Shown: piece by piece, positions 1-6,637 of the stretch
Layout of the letters: each line of letters starts with the position of its first letter
Numbering within the stretch: the first letter of the stretch is position 1
Assembly (NCBI GenBank): GCA_900771035.1
Contig: CAAGML010000193.1
Span: forward strand, 1-12,250
DNA length: 12,250 nt
Direction: 5' to 3'
Source of the DNA: Bacteroidales bacterium
GTDB lineage: Bacteria; Bacteroidota; Bacteroidia; Bacteroidales; Paludibacteraceae
The notes under the pieces: generated by a model
What the model was told of the DNA's origin: nothing
Databases searched by the model: none
What the model saw: only the letters and a program-made list of their open reading frames with translations
Made by a program: the position numbers and the translations under genes

Positions 1-1
1 C

Positions 2-112
2 GCTACGCTACAGGGGCTCAACCACAAACCGCTGAAGAGTGGAAAAACTGCTGGAAATTATTTACCGAAAATTGCTGGATTTTTATTTGCCAGTTTCAGA
101 CCTATTCCATAA
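2..112 (+). CDS. Possible 3' end of a gene entering from the left edge (partial, unidentified)
   Basis: One frame is open from the window edge to a TAA at 110-112, giving 36 residues ending in ..FASFRPIP. The stop lies 4 nt before a strong hairpin terminator (117-151), which is where a gene end would be expected. I recognise no domain. A second frame (from position 1) stays open to a TGA at 187-189 but would run through the terminator, so it is the less likely reading. It is also possible that neither is coding and that the terminator serves only topA on the other strand. Confidence 0.22.
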   Translation, partial: ATLQGLNHKPLKSGKTAGNYLPKIAGFLFASFRPIP

Positions 113-116
113 CAAA

Positions 117-151
117 AAAGAATGCCGACTTACACAAAGCCGGCATTCTTT
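117..151. terminator. Bidirectional intrinsic terminator downstream of topA
   Basis: An 11-bp perfect stem is formed by AAAGAATGCCG (117-127) and CGGCATTCTTT (141-151). After an A/C mismatch, CTT and AAG pair as well, leaving a small ACACA loop. On the minus strand the stem is followed by a run of six T (the AAAAAA at 114-119 on the plus strand), so it should terminate topA. On the plus strand a weaker T-rich tail (TTTATT) follows, so it could also end a gene coming from the left. Confidence 0.85.
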
Positions 152-301
152 ATTCCCTGACTTCAGGAACGATTAAGTTTGAAAATTGAGTGTGTTCGCA
201 TTGCAGACAGACACAGAATGCAAGACAGACAAAACACCACCCCCTAACATTTCAGGTGAAATTATTGAAATTATTGAAATCGCATACCAGCGCCATTCGG
301 T

Positions 302-2614
302 TTATTTCTTCTTTTTCTTGGTCTTTGTCTTGTTTGCCTCATTACCTATTATCTCAAGACACTGCTCCAGTGTGATATGCTCAGCGTCAACACCCTTTGG
401 TATTCGGTAATTCTCGCCTGCATGCGAAATATATATTGAACTGAGACGGCCATGAAGGACTGTGATATCCTCTTTCTCGAACTTGACGATAATCTTGGCA
501 AGGTCGGCGGCACGTTTGTCGTTAATAATCTGAACAGCACGAACCAACGAGATATTGAGTGGGTCATCGGTCTTAGGGATAGAAACGTAGTTTGTGCCGA
601 AACGAAGGTAAGGACCGAAACGTCCTACACCCACAATGAGTTTCTTACCCTCAAACTCGCCAAGCTCGTATGGTAGTTTGAAGAGTTCAAGAGTCTCCTC
701 AAGTGTTATTGTCTCAAGACTCTGACCGGTTTTCAATGCAGCAAACCGAGGTTTCTTTTCATCATCGCCAGCCACGCCAATCTGTGCCACAGGTCCGTAA
801 CGCCCAATCTTGACAAACACAGGTTCGCCCGACACTGGGTCAACACCCACCTGACGTTCACCCACTTTTGCCTTCTGCACGGCATTCGACGCAGAATCGA
901 CATCAGTATGGAAAGGAGCATAGAAAGTGCCGATAGACTCTTCCCACTTCATATCACCCTCGGCAATATGGTCAAACTGCTCCTCCACGTTTGCGGTGAA
1001 ATTATAATCCATAATGTTAGGGAAATTATCCATCAGATAGTCGTTCACCACAAGGCCAATATCCGTAGGAGAGAGCTTACCCTTCTCTGTATAAGCCTTG
1101 TCAAGACGGTAACCCTCACTGATTTCACCCTTTATGAGTAAGAGGCTGTTGTACTGACGTGCGGGGTTCTCTATCTCATGCTTATCCACATAGCCACGCT
1201 TGATTATTGTCGAGATGATAGGTGCGTATGTTGAAGGACGTCCAATGCCCAGTTCCTCTAACTTATGAACCAGCGAAGCCTCTGTGTAGCGTGAAGGTTT
1301 GGCCGAGAAACGCTGTGTAGCCTGCATATTGTCAAGCGTGATAGGCATACCCTCTTTGATGTTAGGAAGAGTCTGTATTTCCTCCTGGGCATCATCGTAC
1401 GACTCGCGGTAGATTTTGCGGTAACCCTCGAATTTGACACACTCGCCCGAGGCAAAGAACTTCTCGTCCGAACCTTGCATCTCCACAGTCACGGTTGTCC
1501 TTTCAATCTCTGCATCAGCCATCTGCGAGGATATGGTGCGTTTCCATATCAGGTCATAGAGACGGCGTTCCTGCACAGTACCCTCAATTTCACGCACATC
1601 CATGTACGTTGGGCGGATTGCCTCGTGTGCCTCTTGTGCGCCCTTCGATTTTGTGGTATATTGATGGCCGTTGAAATACTCCTCGCCGTAAGAGTCTATG
1701 ATTACCTGACGTGACGACGCAAGCGCAAACGAGGAAAGGTTGACAGAGTCAGTACGCATATAGGTAATCTTACCTTGCTCATAGAGCGATTGCGCAACCT
1801 GCATTGTCGTTGCTACAGGAAAACCATATTTGCGCGAGGCTTCCTGTTGGAGGGTTGAGGTGGTGAAAGGAGGGAAAGGGTGACGCTTCATTGGCTTTGT
1901 CTCTACTGAAGCGACCTTAAAACCTGAAGCCGCGGCTGCGCGTTTCAGAAGAGCCTCGGCCTCCTCCTTAGTTGTGATTTTTGTGCGAAGCTCAGCCTTG
2001 AAACGTATGTTCCCCTCGGCTATGAACTCAGCCACAATACGGTAAGACTCCTCTGGCTGGAACTTGTTGATTTCACGTTCACGCTCAACCACAAGACGTA
2101 CTGTCACAGACTGCACACGGCCTGCCGAAAGTGAGGTCTTAATCTTTTTCCAGAGCACAGGGCTGAGCTCGAAACCTACTATACGGTCAAGCACACGGCG
2201 TGCCTGCTGAGCGTCAACCACATTGATATTTATATCACGTGGGTTCTGGATAGCGTCAAGAATGGCGTTCTTCGTTATCTCGTGGAAAACTATACGGTGA
2301 GTGGTTTTATTCTTCAGTTTAAGCACTTCGTAAAGATGCCAGGCGATGGCTTCTCCCTCGCGGTCTTCATCGGATGCCAACCAGACAACATCAGCAGCGG
2401 CTGCAGCTTTAGTGAGATCTGAGACGACTTTTTTCTTGTCGGCAGGGATTTCGTACAAAGGATTGAAGTTCTTTTCGATGTCTATTCCAAGACCGTTTTT
2501 CTTGAGGTCACGGATATGCCCATACGAAGACATCACCTTAAAGTCCTTACCCAGAAACTTTTCGATAGTCTTAGCCTTTGCGGGAGACTCGACGATTACA
2601 AGATTTGATGGCAT
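302..2614 (-). CDS. topA: DNA topoisomerase I (type IA, omega protein)
   Basis: Relaxes negatively supercoiled DNA by passing one strand through a transient single-strand break with a 5'-phosphotyrosyl link. The 770-aa protein opens with the Toprim domain: LVIVESPAKAK with E9, and the acidic triad in LASDEDREGEA (D82, D84, E86). SLSAGRVQS (161-169) is the conserved core segment, and the catalytic tyrosine is Y285 in ITYMRTDS. After the core come Toprim C-terminal-type repeats, seen as GRYGPVAQIG and GRFGPYLRFG, instead of the Cys4 zinc ribbons of the longer E. coli enzyme (865 aa). It ends in a lysine-rich tail (KTKTKKKKK) that probably adds non-specific DNA affinity (inference). The start is the first ATG, 38 nt from a -7 promoter element. 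It is divergent from hpt, and the terminator at 117-151 lies downstream. Confidence 0.97.
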   Translation of the reverse strand: MPSNLVIVESPAKAKTIEKFLGKDFKVMSSYGHIRDLKKNGLGIDIEKNFNPLYEIPADKKKVVSDLTKAAAAADVVWLASDEDREGEAIAWHLYEVLKLKNKTTHRIVFHEITKNAILDAIQNPRDININVVDAQQARRVLDRIVGFELSPVLWKKIKTSLSAGRVQSVTVRLVVEREREINKFQPEESYRIVAEFIAEGNIRFKAELRTKITTKEEAEALLKRAAAASGFKVASVETKPMKRHPFPPFTTSTLQQEASRKYGFPVATTMQVAQSLYEQGKITYMRTDSVNLSSFALASSRQVIIDSYGEEYFNGHQYTTKSKGAQEAHEAIRPTYMDVREIEGTVQERRLYDLIWKRTISSQMADAEIERTTVTVEMQGSDEKFFASGECVKFEGYRKIYRESYDDAQEEIQTLPNIKEGMPITLDNMQATQRFSAKPSRYTEASLVHKLEELGIGRPSTYAPIISTIIKRGYVDKHEIENPARQYNSLLLIKGEISEGYRLDKAYTEKGKLSPTDIGLVVNDYLMDNFPNIMDYNFTANVEEQFDHIAEGDMKWEESIGTFYAPFHTDVDSASNAVQKAKVGERQVGVDPVSGEPVFVKIGRYGPVAQIGVAGDDEKKPRFAALKTGQSLETITLEETLELFKLPYELGEFEGKKLIVGVGRFGPYLRFGTNYVSIPKTDDPLNISLVRAVQIINDKRAADLAKIIVKFEKEDITVLHGRLSSIYISHAGENYRIPKGVDAEHITLEQCLEIIGNEANKTKTKKKKK

Positions 2615-2651
2615 AATTAATGTTCGCTATACGGTTGGTTATTTCGGGGCG

Positions 2652-2659
2652 CAAAGTTA
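2652..2659 (-). promoter_or_regulatory. -7 promoter element for topA
   Basis: Read on the minus strand the bases are TAACTTTG, an exact match to the Bacteroidetes -7 consensus TAnnTTTG, 37 nt upstream of the topA ATG. About 19 bp further upstream the minus strand has only a T-rich GGTTTTTC and no exact TTTG -33 element. Confidence 0.65.
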
Positions 2660-2762
2660 CAACAAAAAATCCAAATAGAAAAACCTTTTCGGCAAAAAAA
2701 TACACATTATAAATATACGATATGGGTAAACTCCTAACTGAAAAGCGATTGAAAAAAGAACA

Positions 2763-2775
2763 GATAAAATTTATC
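2763..2775. other. 13-bp palindrome between the divergent topA and hpt promoters
   Basis: GATAAAATTTATC is a perfect dyad (6-bp arms around one central base) in an AT-rich stretch between the two promoters. It could be a small operator, but AT-rich DNA produces such dyads by chance, so the functional reading is weak. Confidence 0.2.
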
Positions 2776-2807
2776 GAAAAAAATTAGGTTTATAAATTTA
2801 TTATTCG

Positions 2808-2815
2808 TACCTTTG
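2808..2815 (+). promoter_or_regulatory. -7 promoter element for the hpt-adk-obg operon
   Basis: TACCTTTG matches TAnnTTTG exactly and ends 20 nt before the hpt ATG, implying a short leader. The -33 region is poor: TTAG at 2784-2787 lies at about the right distance (20 bp) but differs from TTTG at one base. Confidence 0.7.
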
Positions 2816-2835
2816 CACCGAATATCGTATTGCTT

Positions 2836-3372
2836 ATGGACGAAGTGAAAGTTTTAGACAAAGTCTTTGATTTATATATACCTTACGAAGAGATTGAACG
2901 TAGGATAGATATTATCACGGAAAAGATGCAGGCAGACCTTGAGGACAAAAATCCGCTTTTCCTGATAATGCTTAGCGGTGCTTTCATCTTCGCAAGCGAA
3001 CTGATGAAGCGGCTGAACTTTGCTGCCGACATCAGTTTCGTGAAATATTCATCCTATTCCGGAACTCAATCCACAGGCGAACTCAAAGAACAGCTTGCAT
3101 TGACCAAAGATGTCAAAGGACGCACAGTGGTTATAATCGAGGACATCGTCGAGACAGGATTGACAATGAAGGCAATGCTTGAGATGCTTGAGAAACGAGA
3201 GGCAGGCGACGTGAAGATTGTGGCAGCGTTCGTCAAACCGCAGCTCATGAAATACAAGGTCAATATCGATTACCAGCTGATGGAGATTCAGGATGATTTC
3301 ATAGTAGGCTTTGGCTTGGACTATAACCAGTACGGACGTAATCTTAAATCGGTATATAAACTGAAAAACTAA
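2836..3372 (+). CDS. hpt: Hypoxanthine phosphoribosyltransferase
   Basis: Purine salvage enzyme that transfers phosphoribose from PRPP to hypoxanthine (and usually guanine) to make IMP or GMP in the cytoplasm. The 178-aa protein has the expected family length. The PRPP-binding loop is VVIIEDIVETGLT (98-110), with the acidic pair E102-D103. The base-binding lysine is in the VKPQ segment (K134). DFIVGFGLDY near residues 154-163 is the usual C-terminal signature. I start at the ATG at 2836 (MDEVKV..); an upstream in-frame TTG at 2830 adds two residues but is less likely with the promoter so close. It is first in a tight operon, with adk 3 nt after its stop, which groups purine salvage with adenylate balance. 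Confidence 0.95.
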   Translation: MDEVKVLDKVFDLYIPYEEIERRIDIITEKMQADLEDKNPLFLIMLSGAFIFASELMKRLNFAADISFVKYSSYSGTQSTGELKEQLALTKDVKGRTVVIIEDIVETGLTMKAMLEMLEKREAGDVKIVAAFVKPQLMKYKVNIDYQLMEIQDDFIVGFGLDYNQYGRNLKSVYKLKN

Positions 3373-3375
3373 TAT

Positions 3376-3951
3376 ATGCTTAATATTGTAATCACAGGTG
3401 CTCCCGGCTCAGGCAAAGGGACACAGAGCGACTTGATAGTCAAAAACTACGGATTGTATCACATCTCGACAGGCGACATGCTGAGGGCTGAAATCAAAGC
3501 AGGCTCCGAGATTGGCAAACAGGCTGAACACATCATCGCCGAGGGCAGACTTGTGCCTGACGAAGTAATGATTGAGATGCTTCACAAACAGATATTGGAG
3601 CATAAGGATGCCAAAGGTTTCATCTTCGACGGCTTTCCAAGGACTGTGGCACAGGCTGAGGCATTGGACAAAATGCTGGCAGGTGTAGGCGAGAAGATTG
3701 ACATCCTCCTGGTCATGAACGTGAAGCATGAGACACTCGTCGAGCGTCTCATACTGCGTGGACAGACATCAGGACGTGCCGACGACAACAAAGAGACTAT
3801 CGAGAAACGACTGGCGGTTTACACTGAGAACACCCTTCCTGTCATTGACTTCTATCGCTCGACTGGCAGACTGACCGAAGCTGACAACAACACCACGGTC
3901 GATGAGTGTTTTGCCCAGATTAAGAATATTATTGAGGCACATAAAGGATAA
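3376..3951 (+). CDS. adk: Adenylate kinase (short-LID form)
   Basis: Catalyses ATP + AMP <-> 2 ADP in the cytoplasm and sets the adenylate pool. The P-loop is GAPGSGKGT (8-16). The AMP-binding segment is ISTGDMLR (30-37), and FDGFPRT (84-90) is the family signature. The LID arginine region is RLILRGQTSGRADD, followed by ENTLPVIDFY. The length is 191 aa. The LID is of the short type, with no Cys4 zinc site, as in cytosolic short adenylate kinases, while the E. coli enzyme (214 aa) has a longer LID. The ATG lies 3 nt after the hpt stop, and obg follows 3 nt after its own stop, so co-translation is likely. Confidence 0.96.
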   Translation: MLNIVITGAPGSGKGTQSDLIVKNYGLYHISTGDMLRAEIKAGSEIGKQAEHIIAEGRLVPDEVMIEMLHKQILEHKDAKGFIFDGFPRTVAQAEALDKMLAGVGEKIDILLVMNVKHETLVERLILRGQTSGRADDNKETIEKRLAVYTENTLPVIDFYRSTGRLTEADNNTTVDECFAQIKNIIEAHKG

Positions 3952-3954
3952 TAG

Positions 3955-4947
3955 ATGGCAGAATCCAACTTCATAGACTATGCTAAAATCTACTGCCGGT
4001 CGGGTCACGGGGGACCAGGCTCGGCACACCTCCACCGTGCGAAATACATTCCGAAAGGAGGACCCGACGGAGGAGACGGTGGCCGTGGCGGTCACGTAAT
4101 AGTGCGTGGCAACAGAAACTACTGGACGCTGATACACCTGCGCTACACCCGCCACATTATGGCGACTGACGGAGAAGGAGGTGGTGAGTCACGCAGTTTC
4201 GGTGCTAACGGTGAGGACAAGTACATAGATGTTCCTTGCGGGACAGCCATCCGTAACGCGGATACAGGCGAGTTCATTTGCGACATCACCGAAGACAAAC
4301 AGGAGTATATCCTCCTGAAGGGAGGTCGTGGAGGATTGGGAAACTGGCATTTCCGCAGTGCGACACTCCAAACCCCACGTTTCGCGCAGCCAGGCGAGCC
4401 AAGGCAGGAAATGAATATAATCCTTGAGTTGAAACTGCTGGCTGACGTTGGTCTGGTGGGTTTCCCAAATGCCGGGAAATCGACGCTGCTGAGCGTTGTC
4501 TCGGCGGCAAAACCCGAGATTGCCAACTACCCATTCACCACACTTACCCCTAACCTCGGGATTGTTGCCTATAGGGATAACCAGTCGTTCTGCATGGCGG
4601 ACATTCCAGGGATTATCGAGGGTGCGCACGAGGGCAAAGGACTGGGGCTTAGATTCCTGCGTCATATCGAAAGAAACTCGGTTCTGCTGTTCCTTGTTCC
4701 TGCCGACACTGAAGACCATGTCAAAGAGTATGAGATACTGCTTCATGAACTTGAAGAGTATAACCCTGAACTGCTGGATAAACAGAGGATTCTCGGAATC
4801 TCGAAATGCGACCTTGTGGAGGAGAAGGAGTGGGCTAAGATTGAGAAAAAACTGCCAAAGGATGTGCCGCATGTCATGTTCTCATCAGCGGGAAGAATCA
4901 ATCTTGACGAATTGAAGGACAGGATTTGGCATTTGATTAACGGGTAA
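3955..4947 (+). CDS. obg: Obg-family GTPase (ribosome-assembly GTPase)
   Basis: Essential GTPase that binds the large ribosomal subunit and links assembly to growth and the GTP/ppGpp state. Residues about 1-160 form the glycine-rich Obg fold ([14 protein letters not shown] near 35-48 and [10 protein letters not shown] near 121-130). The G domain follows: G1 GFPNAGKST (169-177), switch I PFTTLTPN (193-200), G3 DIPG (216-219), G4 SKCD (283-286, where NKxD is canonical) and G5 SSAG (310-313). The protein ends at 330 aa directly after the G domain, with neither a C-terminal Obg-specific domain nor an acidic tail, so it is a short family member. AAAGGA 7-12 nt upstream of the ATG is a plausible ribosome site. 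It is last in the hpt-adk-obg operon, and its stop lies 18 bp before the inverted-repeat element. Confidence 0.95.
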   Translation: MAESNFIDYAKIYCRSGHGGPGSAHLHRAKYIPKGGPDGGDGGRGGHVIVRGNRNYWTLIHLRYTRHIMATDGEGGGESRSFGANGEDKYIDVPCGTAIRNADTGEFICDITEDKQEYILLKGGRGGLGNWHFRSATLQTPRFAQPGEPRQEMNIILELKLLADVGLVGFPNAGKSTLLSVVSAAKPEIANYPFTTLTPNLGIVAYRDNQSFCMADIPGIIEGAHEGKGLGLRFLRHIERNSVLLFLVPADTEDHVKEYEILLHELEEYNPELLDKQRILGISKCDLVEEKEWAKIEKKLPKDVPHVMFSSAGRINLDELKDRIWHLING

Positions 4948-4965
4948 TTCCTCTATTTCCTACCC

Positions 4966-4995
4966 CAATATCAGTCTCAGTATTTCAACAAAAAA
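4966..4995 (+). repeat. Left arm of the 30-bp inverted repeat
   Basis: Perfect reverse complement of 5135-5164. The match starts at C4966 and stops at the inner A-run, where pairing breaks (TCAA on this side against GGTA read inward from the other arm). Confidence 0.95.
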
Positions 4996-5049
4996 TCAAC
5001 CCTACATCCCCCTGTCTCATTCTCGTACCCCTTTATATAAATGTTAATA

Positions 5050-5094
5050 TATATAATATATTATATAATTATATTTATATATAGTATATACTAT
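5050..5094. repeat. AT-only core with two perfect palindromes
   Basis: TATATAATATATTATATA (5050-5067) is an 18-bp perfect palindrome and ATAGTATATACTAT (5081-5094) a 14-bp one. Both lie inside the inverted-repeat element, in a segment that is almost purely A and T. Neither is centred on the midpoint of the large repeat (about 5065), so they are separate structures. They could simply reflect base composition. Confidence 0.5.
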
Positions 5095-5134
5095 TGTATT
5101 TATAAATATATACCATCCACATATACACGATACC

Positions 5135-5164
5135 TTTTTTGTTGAAATACTGAGACTGATATTG
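5135..5164 (-). repeat. Right arm of the 30-bp inverted repeat
   Basis: Starts with six T and ends GACTGATATTG. It is the exact reverse complement of 4966-4995. The first bases outside it are ACCC, the same four that precede the left arm. Confidence 0.95.
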
Positions 5165-5350
5165 ACCCACCAATACATCAAATCTCCCTCTCAGCACCCC
5201 CAAAAGACGTAGCCCATGCAAACCATAGACCTACCCCTGACCTATTCAGAATAACTCTCTCAATTCGTCATAGTGCAACAATTGTTTGTCGGAAAAAGTT
5301 TGCGAATTGAGCATTTATCGAAAATAGGAGGTGAAATATATTCAGAAATG
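5165..5350. other. Non-coding stretch between the inverted-repeat element and the ATPase promoter
   Basis: No convincing gene. The first about 95 bases are C-rich with stops in all useful frames. A 9-bp inverted repeat, CTCAATTCG (5259-5267) and CGAATTGAG (5303-5311), encloses the 10-bp palindrome AACAATTGTT (5277-5286), about 40 bp before the promoter. A perfect AGGAGGTGA (5326-5334) is present, but the ORFs near it are tiny (8 and 33 codons). Confidence 0.5.
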
Positions 5351-5382
5351 TTTGGTCAGCTCAGAAAATTGTAGTACCTTTG
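5351..5382 (+). promoter_or_regulatory. Bacteroidetes-type promoter for the ATPase gene
   Basis: TTTG at 5351-5354 (-33 element) and TACCTTTG at 5375-5382 (-7 element, consensus TAnnTTTG) are separated by 20 bp, the expected spacing. This is the best promoter in the window. Transcription should begin near 5389, giving a leader of about 95 nt that holds the two hairpin repeats. Confidence 0.8.
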
Positions 5383-5398
5383 CAGCCGAAAAATATCT

Positions 5399-5462
5399 AA
5401 AATACGGAGCGATACTCCATATTTTCAATTAAAATGCGGAGTGGCACTCCATATTTTCAATG
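5399..5462 (+). repeat. Two tandem 32-bp hairpin repeats in the ATPase leader
   Basis: Copies at 5399-5430 and 5431-5462 abut. Each can fold into a hairpin: an outer A/T-rich stem (AAAATA or AAAATG with ATATTTT), one C/A mismatch, and GGAG paired with CTCC around a 5-nt loop (CGATA in copy 1, TGGCA in copy 2). The stems are almost identical, with one A to G change in the second that still allows a G-U pair, while the loops differ. That pattern favours a conserved structure in RNA or a protein-binding site. A gene caller could place a false GTG start (5441) inside the second copy. Confidence 0.7.
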
Positions 5463-5482
5463 ATATAATAAAAGATATTATA

Positions 5483-6634
5483 ATGTATATTAGAAAGTTG
5501 ACTATTCAAAGTCAGGAAGGTGACAGTTTTTTCTTGTTCGGAGCAAGACAAACAGGGAAATCAACATTGCTCCGCACACTTTTCAAGGATGCGTTGTACT
5601 ACGACTTACTGGATACAGCCACACTGGTGAGATTGCAGAGAAATCCGTCTCTTCTCGCACAAGAGGTGGAAATGCTTGCTGAAGGCTCAGTCGTGATTGT
5701 TGACGAGATACCATTGCTGCCACAACTGCTCAACGAGGTTCACAGGATAATCGCCAAACGGGACATACGTTTTATACTTTGCGGCAGTAGTGCGAGAAAA
5801 CTGAAAAGACAAGGCACTAACACTCTCGGCGGTCGTGCCATTCCACTTACACTTTATCCGTTGGTGAGCGCAGAGATACCGGATTTCGACATAACGAAGG
5901 CTGTACGTCAAGGGATGATTCCACGTCACTATGACGCCTCGACACATTCAGTAGCATGGCAACGCATGGAGGCTTATATTGGTATATATCTGAGGGAGGA
6001 GATTAAGTCTGAGTCGCTTGTCAGGAATCTATCATCATTCAACAGGTTTCTCGAAGCTGCCGCAATTACCGACGGTGAAGCGGTGAACTATAACAACATA
6101 GCCTCGGATTGCGGCATTGACGCAAAGACGGTGAAAGAGTATTTCTCTATATTGGAAGATACGTTGATAGGCTATACGATACCTGCATACACCCATACGA
6201 TGAAACGCAAGGTGCGCCAGGCTCCGAAATTCTATTTCTTCGATGTCTCTATTCCCAACTATTTGCTGAAAAGAAGAAACCTGGAACAGGGGACACCAGA
6301 GTTCGGACATGCCTTTGAACACCTGATAATGCAGGAACTTGTGGCATATATGGGCTATAGGCGAGACCTGACAAACCTCTCATATTGGCATACTTACACG
6401 GATATAGAGGTAGATGCGGTACTTGGTGACGGCAGAGTGGCGATAGAGATAAAATCCACGACCGAGATACAACCCCGCCATCTGCGCGGACTAAAGGCAT
6501 TCAGGGAAGAACACCCTGAATGCCGGCTAATTGCAGTGTCGCTTGACCCTAACCCACGACGTTTAGGAGAAACAGAAATTTATCCTGCTACAGAATTTCT
6601 CCGACTACTGTGGTCTGAACAGATATATTGTTAG
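5483..6634 (+). CDS. AAA+ ATPase with C-terminal DUF4143 (PD-(D/E)XK-like) domain
   Basis: Member of the widespread stand-alone AAA_14/DUF4143 ATPase family, whose cellular role is not established. In the 383-aa form the Walker A motif is GARQTGKST (20-28), Walker B is VVIVDE (70-75), and a sensor-type LCGSSARKL segment follows Walker B by about 40 residues. The middle has a helix-turn-helix-like segment (NIASDCGIDAKTVKEYF). The C-terminal domain has FEHLIMQEL, then DIEVDAVLGDGRVAIEIKST, which matches the spaced E, D, ExK pattern of nuclease-like folds. I start at ATG 5483 (MYIRKL..), because the upstream in-frame GTG at 5441 lies in the hairpin repeat and would add 14 unlikely residues. It has its own promoter and converges on the mannosidase operon with a 3-nt gap. 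Confidence 0.9.
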   Translation: MYIRKLTIQSQEGDSFFLFGARQTGKSTLLRTLFKDALYYDLLDTATLVRLQRNPSLLAQEVEMLAEGSVVIVDEIPLLPQLLNEVHRIIAKRDIRFILCGSSARKLKRQGTNTLGGRAIPLTLYPLVSAEIPDFDITKAVRQGMIPRHYDASTHSVAWQRMEAYIGIYLREEIKSESLVRNLSSFNRFLEAAAITDGEAVNYNNIASDCGIDAKTVKEYFSILEDTLIGYTIPAYTHTMKRKVRQAPKFYFFDVSIPNYLLKRRNLEQGTPEFGHAFEHLIMQELVAYMGYRRDLTNLSYWHTYTDIEVDAVLGDGRVAIEIKSTTEIQPRHLRGLKAFREEHPECRLIAVSLDPNPRRLGETEIYPATEFLRLLWSEQIYC

Positions 6635-6637
6635 CCT

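Larger units (their letters stand above)
4962..5168. mobile_element. MITE-like 199-bp element with 30-bp perfect terminal inverted repeats
   Basis: The arms at 4966-4995 and 5135-5164 are perfect 30-bp inverted copies. The left arm begins CAATATCAGTCTCAGTATTT and its inner end is six A. Between them are 139 bp with no coding capacity and a very AT-rich core. The outer ends are flanked by the direct repeat ACCC (4962-4965 and 5165-5168), as a 4-bp target-site duplication would be. Long perfect terminal repeats, small size, no transposase and a flanking duplication fit a non-autonomous miniature transposable element (inference). Alternatives are an invertible segment, though no TAnnTTTG promoter is seen inside it, or a long hairpin that stops transcription out of obg. 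It lies between obg and the ATPase promoter. Confidence 0.5.

Noticed and set aside
2722..2787. 21-codon basic ORF (MGKLLTEKRLKK..) between topA and hpt
   Set aside because: It overlaps the promoter region of hpt, has no convincing ribosome site and is short enough to be chance.
2830..2835. TTG start for hpt
   Set aside because: Adds only two residues; the ATG at 2836 is standard and fits homologue N-termini.
4189..4872. 227-codon minus-strand ORF inside obg
   Set aside because: Antisense to a fully conserved GTPase with all G motifs; no recognisable protein.
5331..5432. 33-codon ORF starting with GTG next to a perfect Shine-Dalgarno
   Set aside because: The GTG is inside the Shine-Dalgarno match itself, and the frame crosses the promoter and first hairpin repeat, so it would begin upstream of the predicted transcription start.
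5399..5462. CRISPR-like array
   Set aside because: Only two directly abutting copies with no spacers and no cas genes; the internal hairpin explains the pattern better.
5483..6634. ATPase as part of an anti-phage defence system
   Set aside because: AAA/DUF4143 ATPases are common stand-alone genes in Bacteroidales, and no partner effector, methylase or nuclease gene lies beside it.
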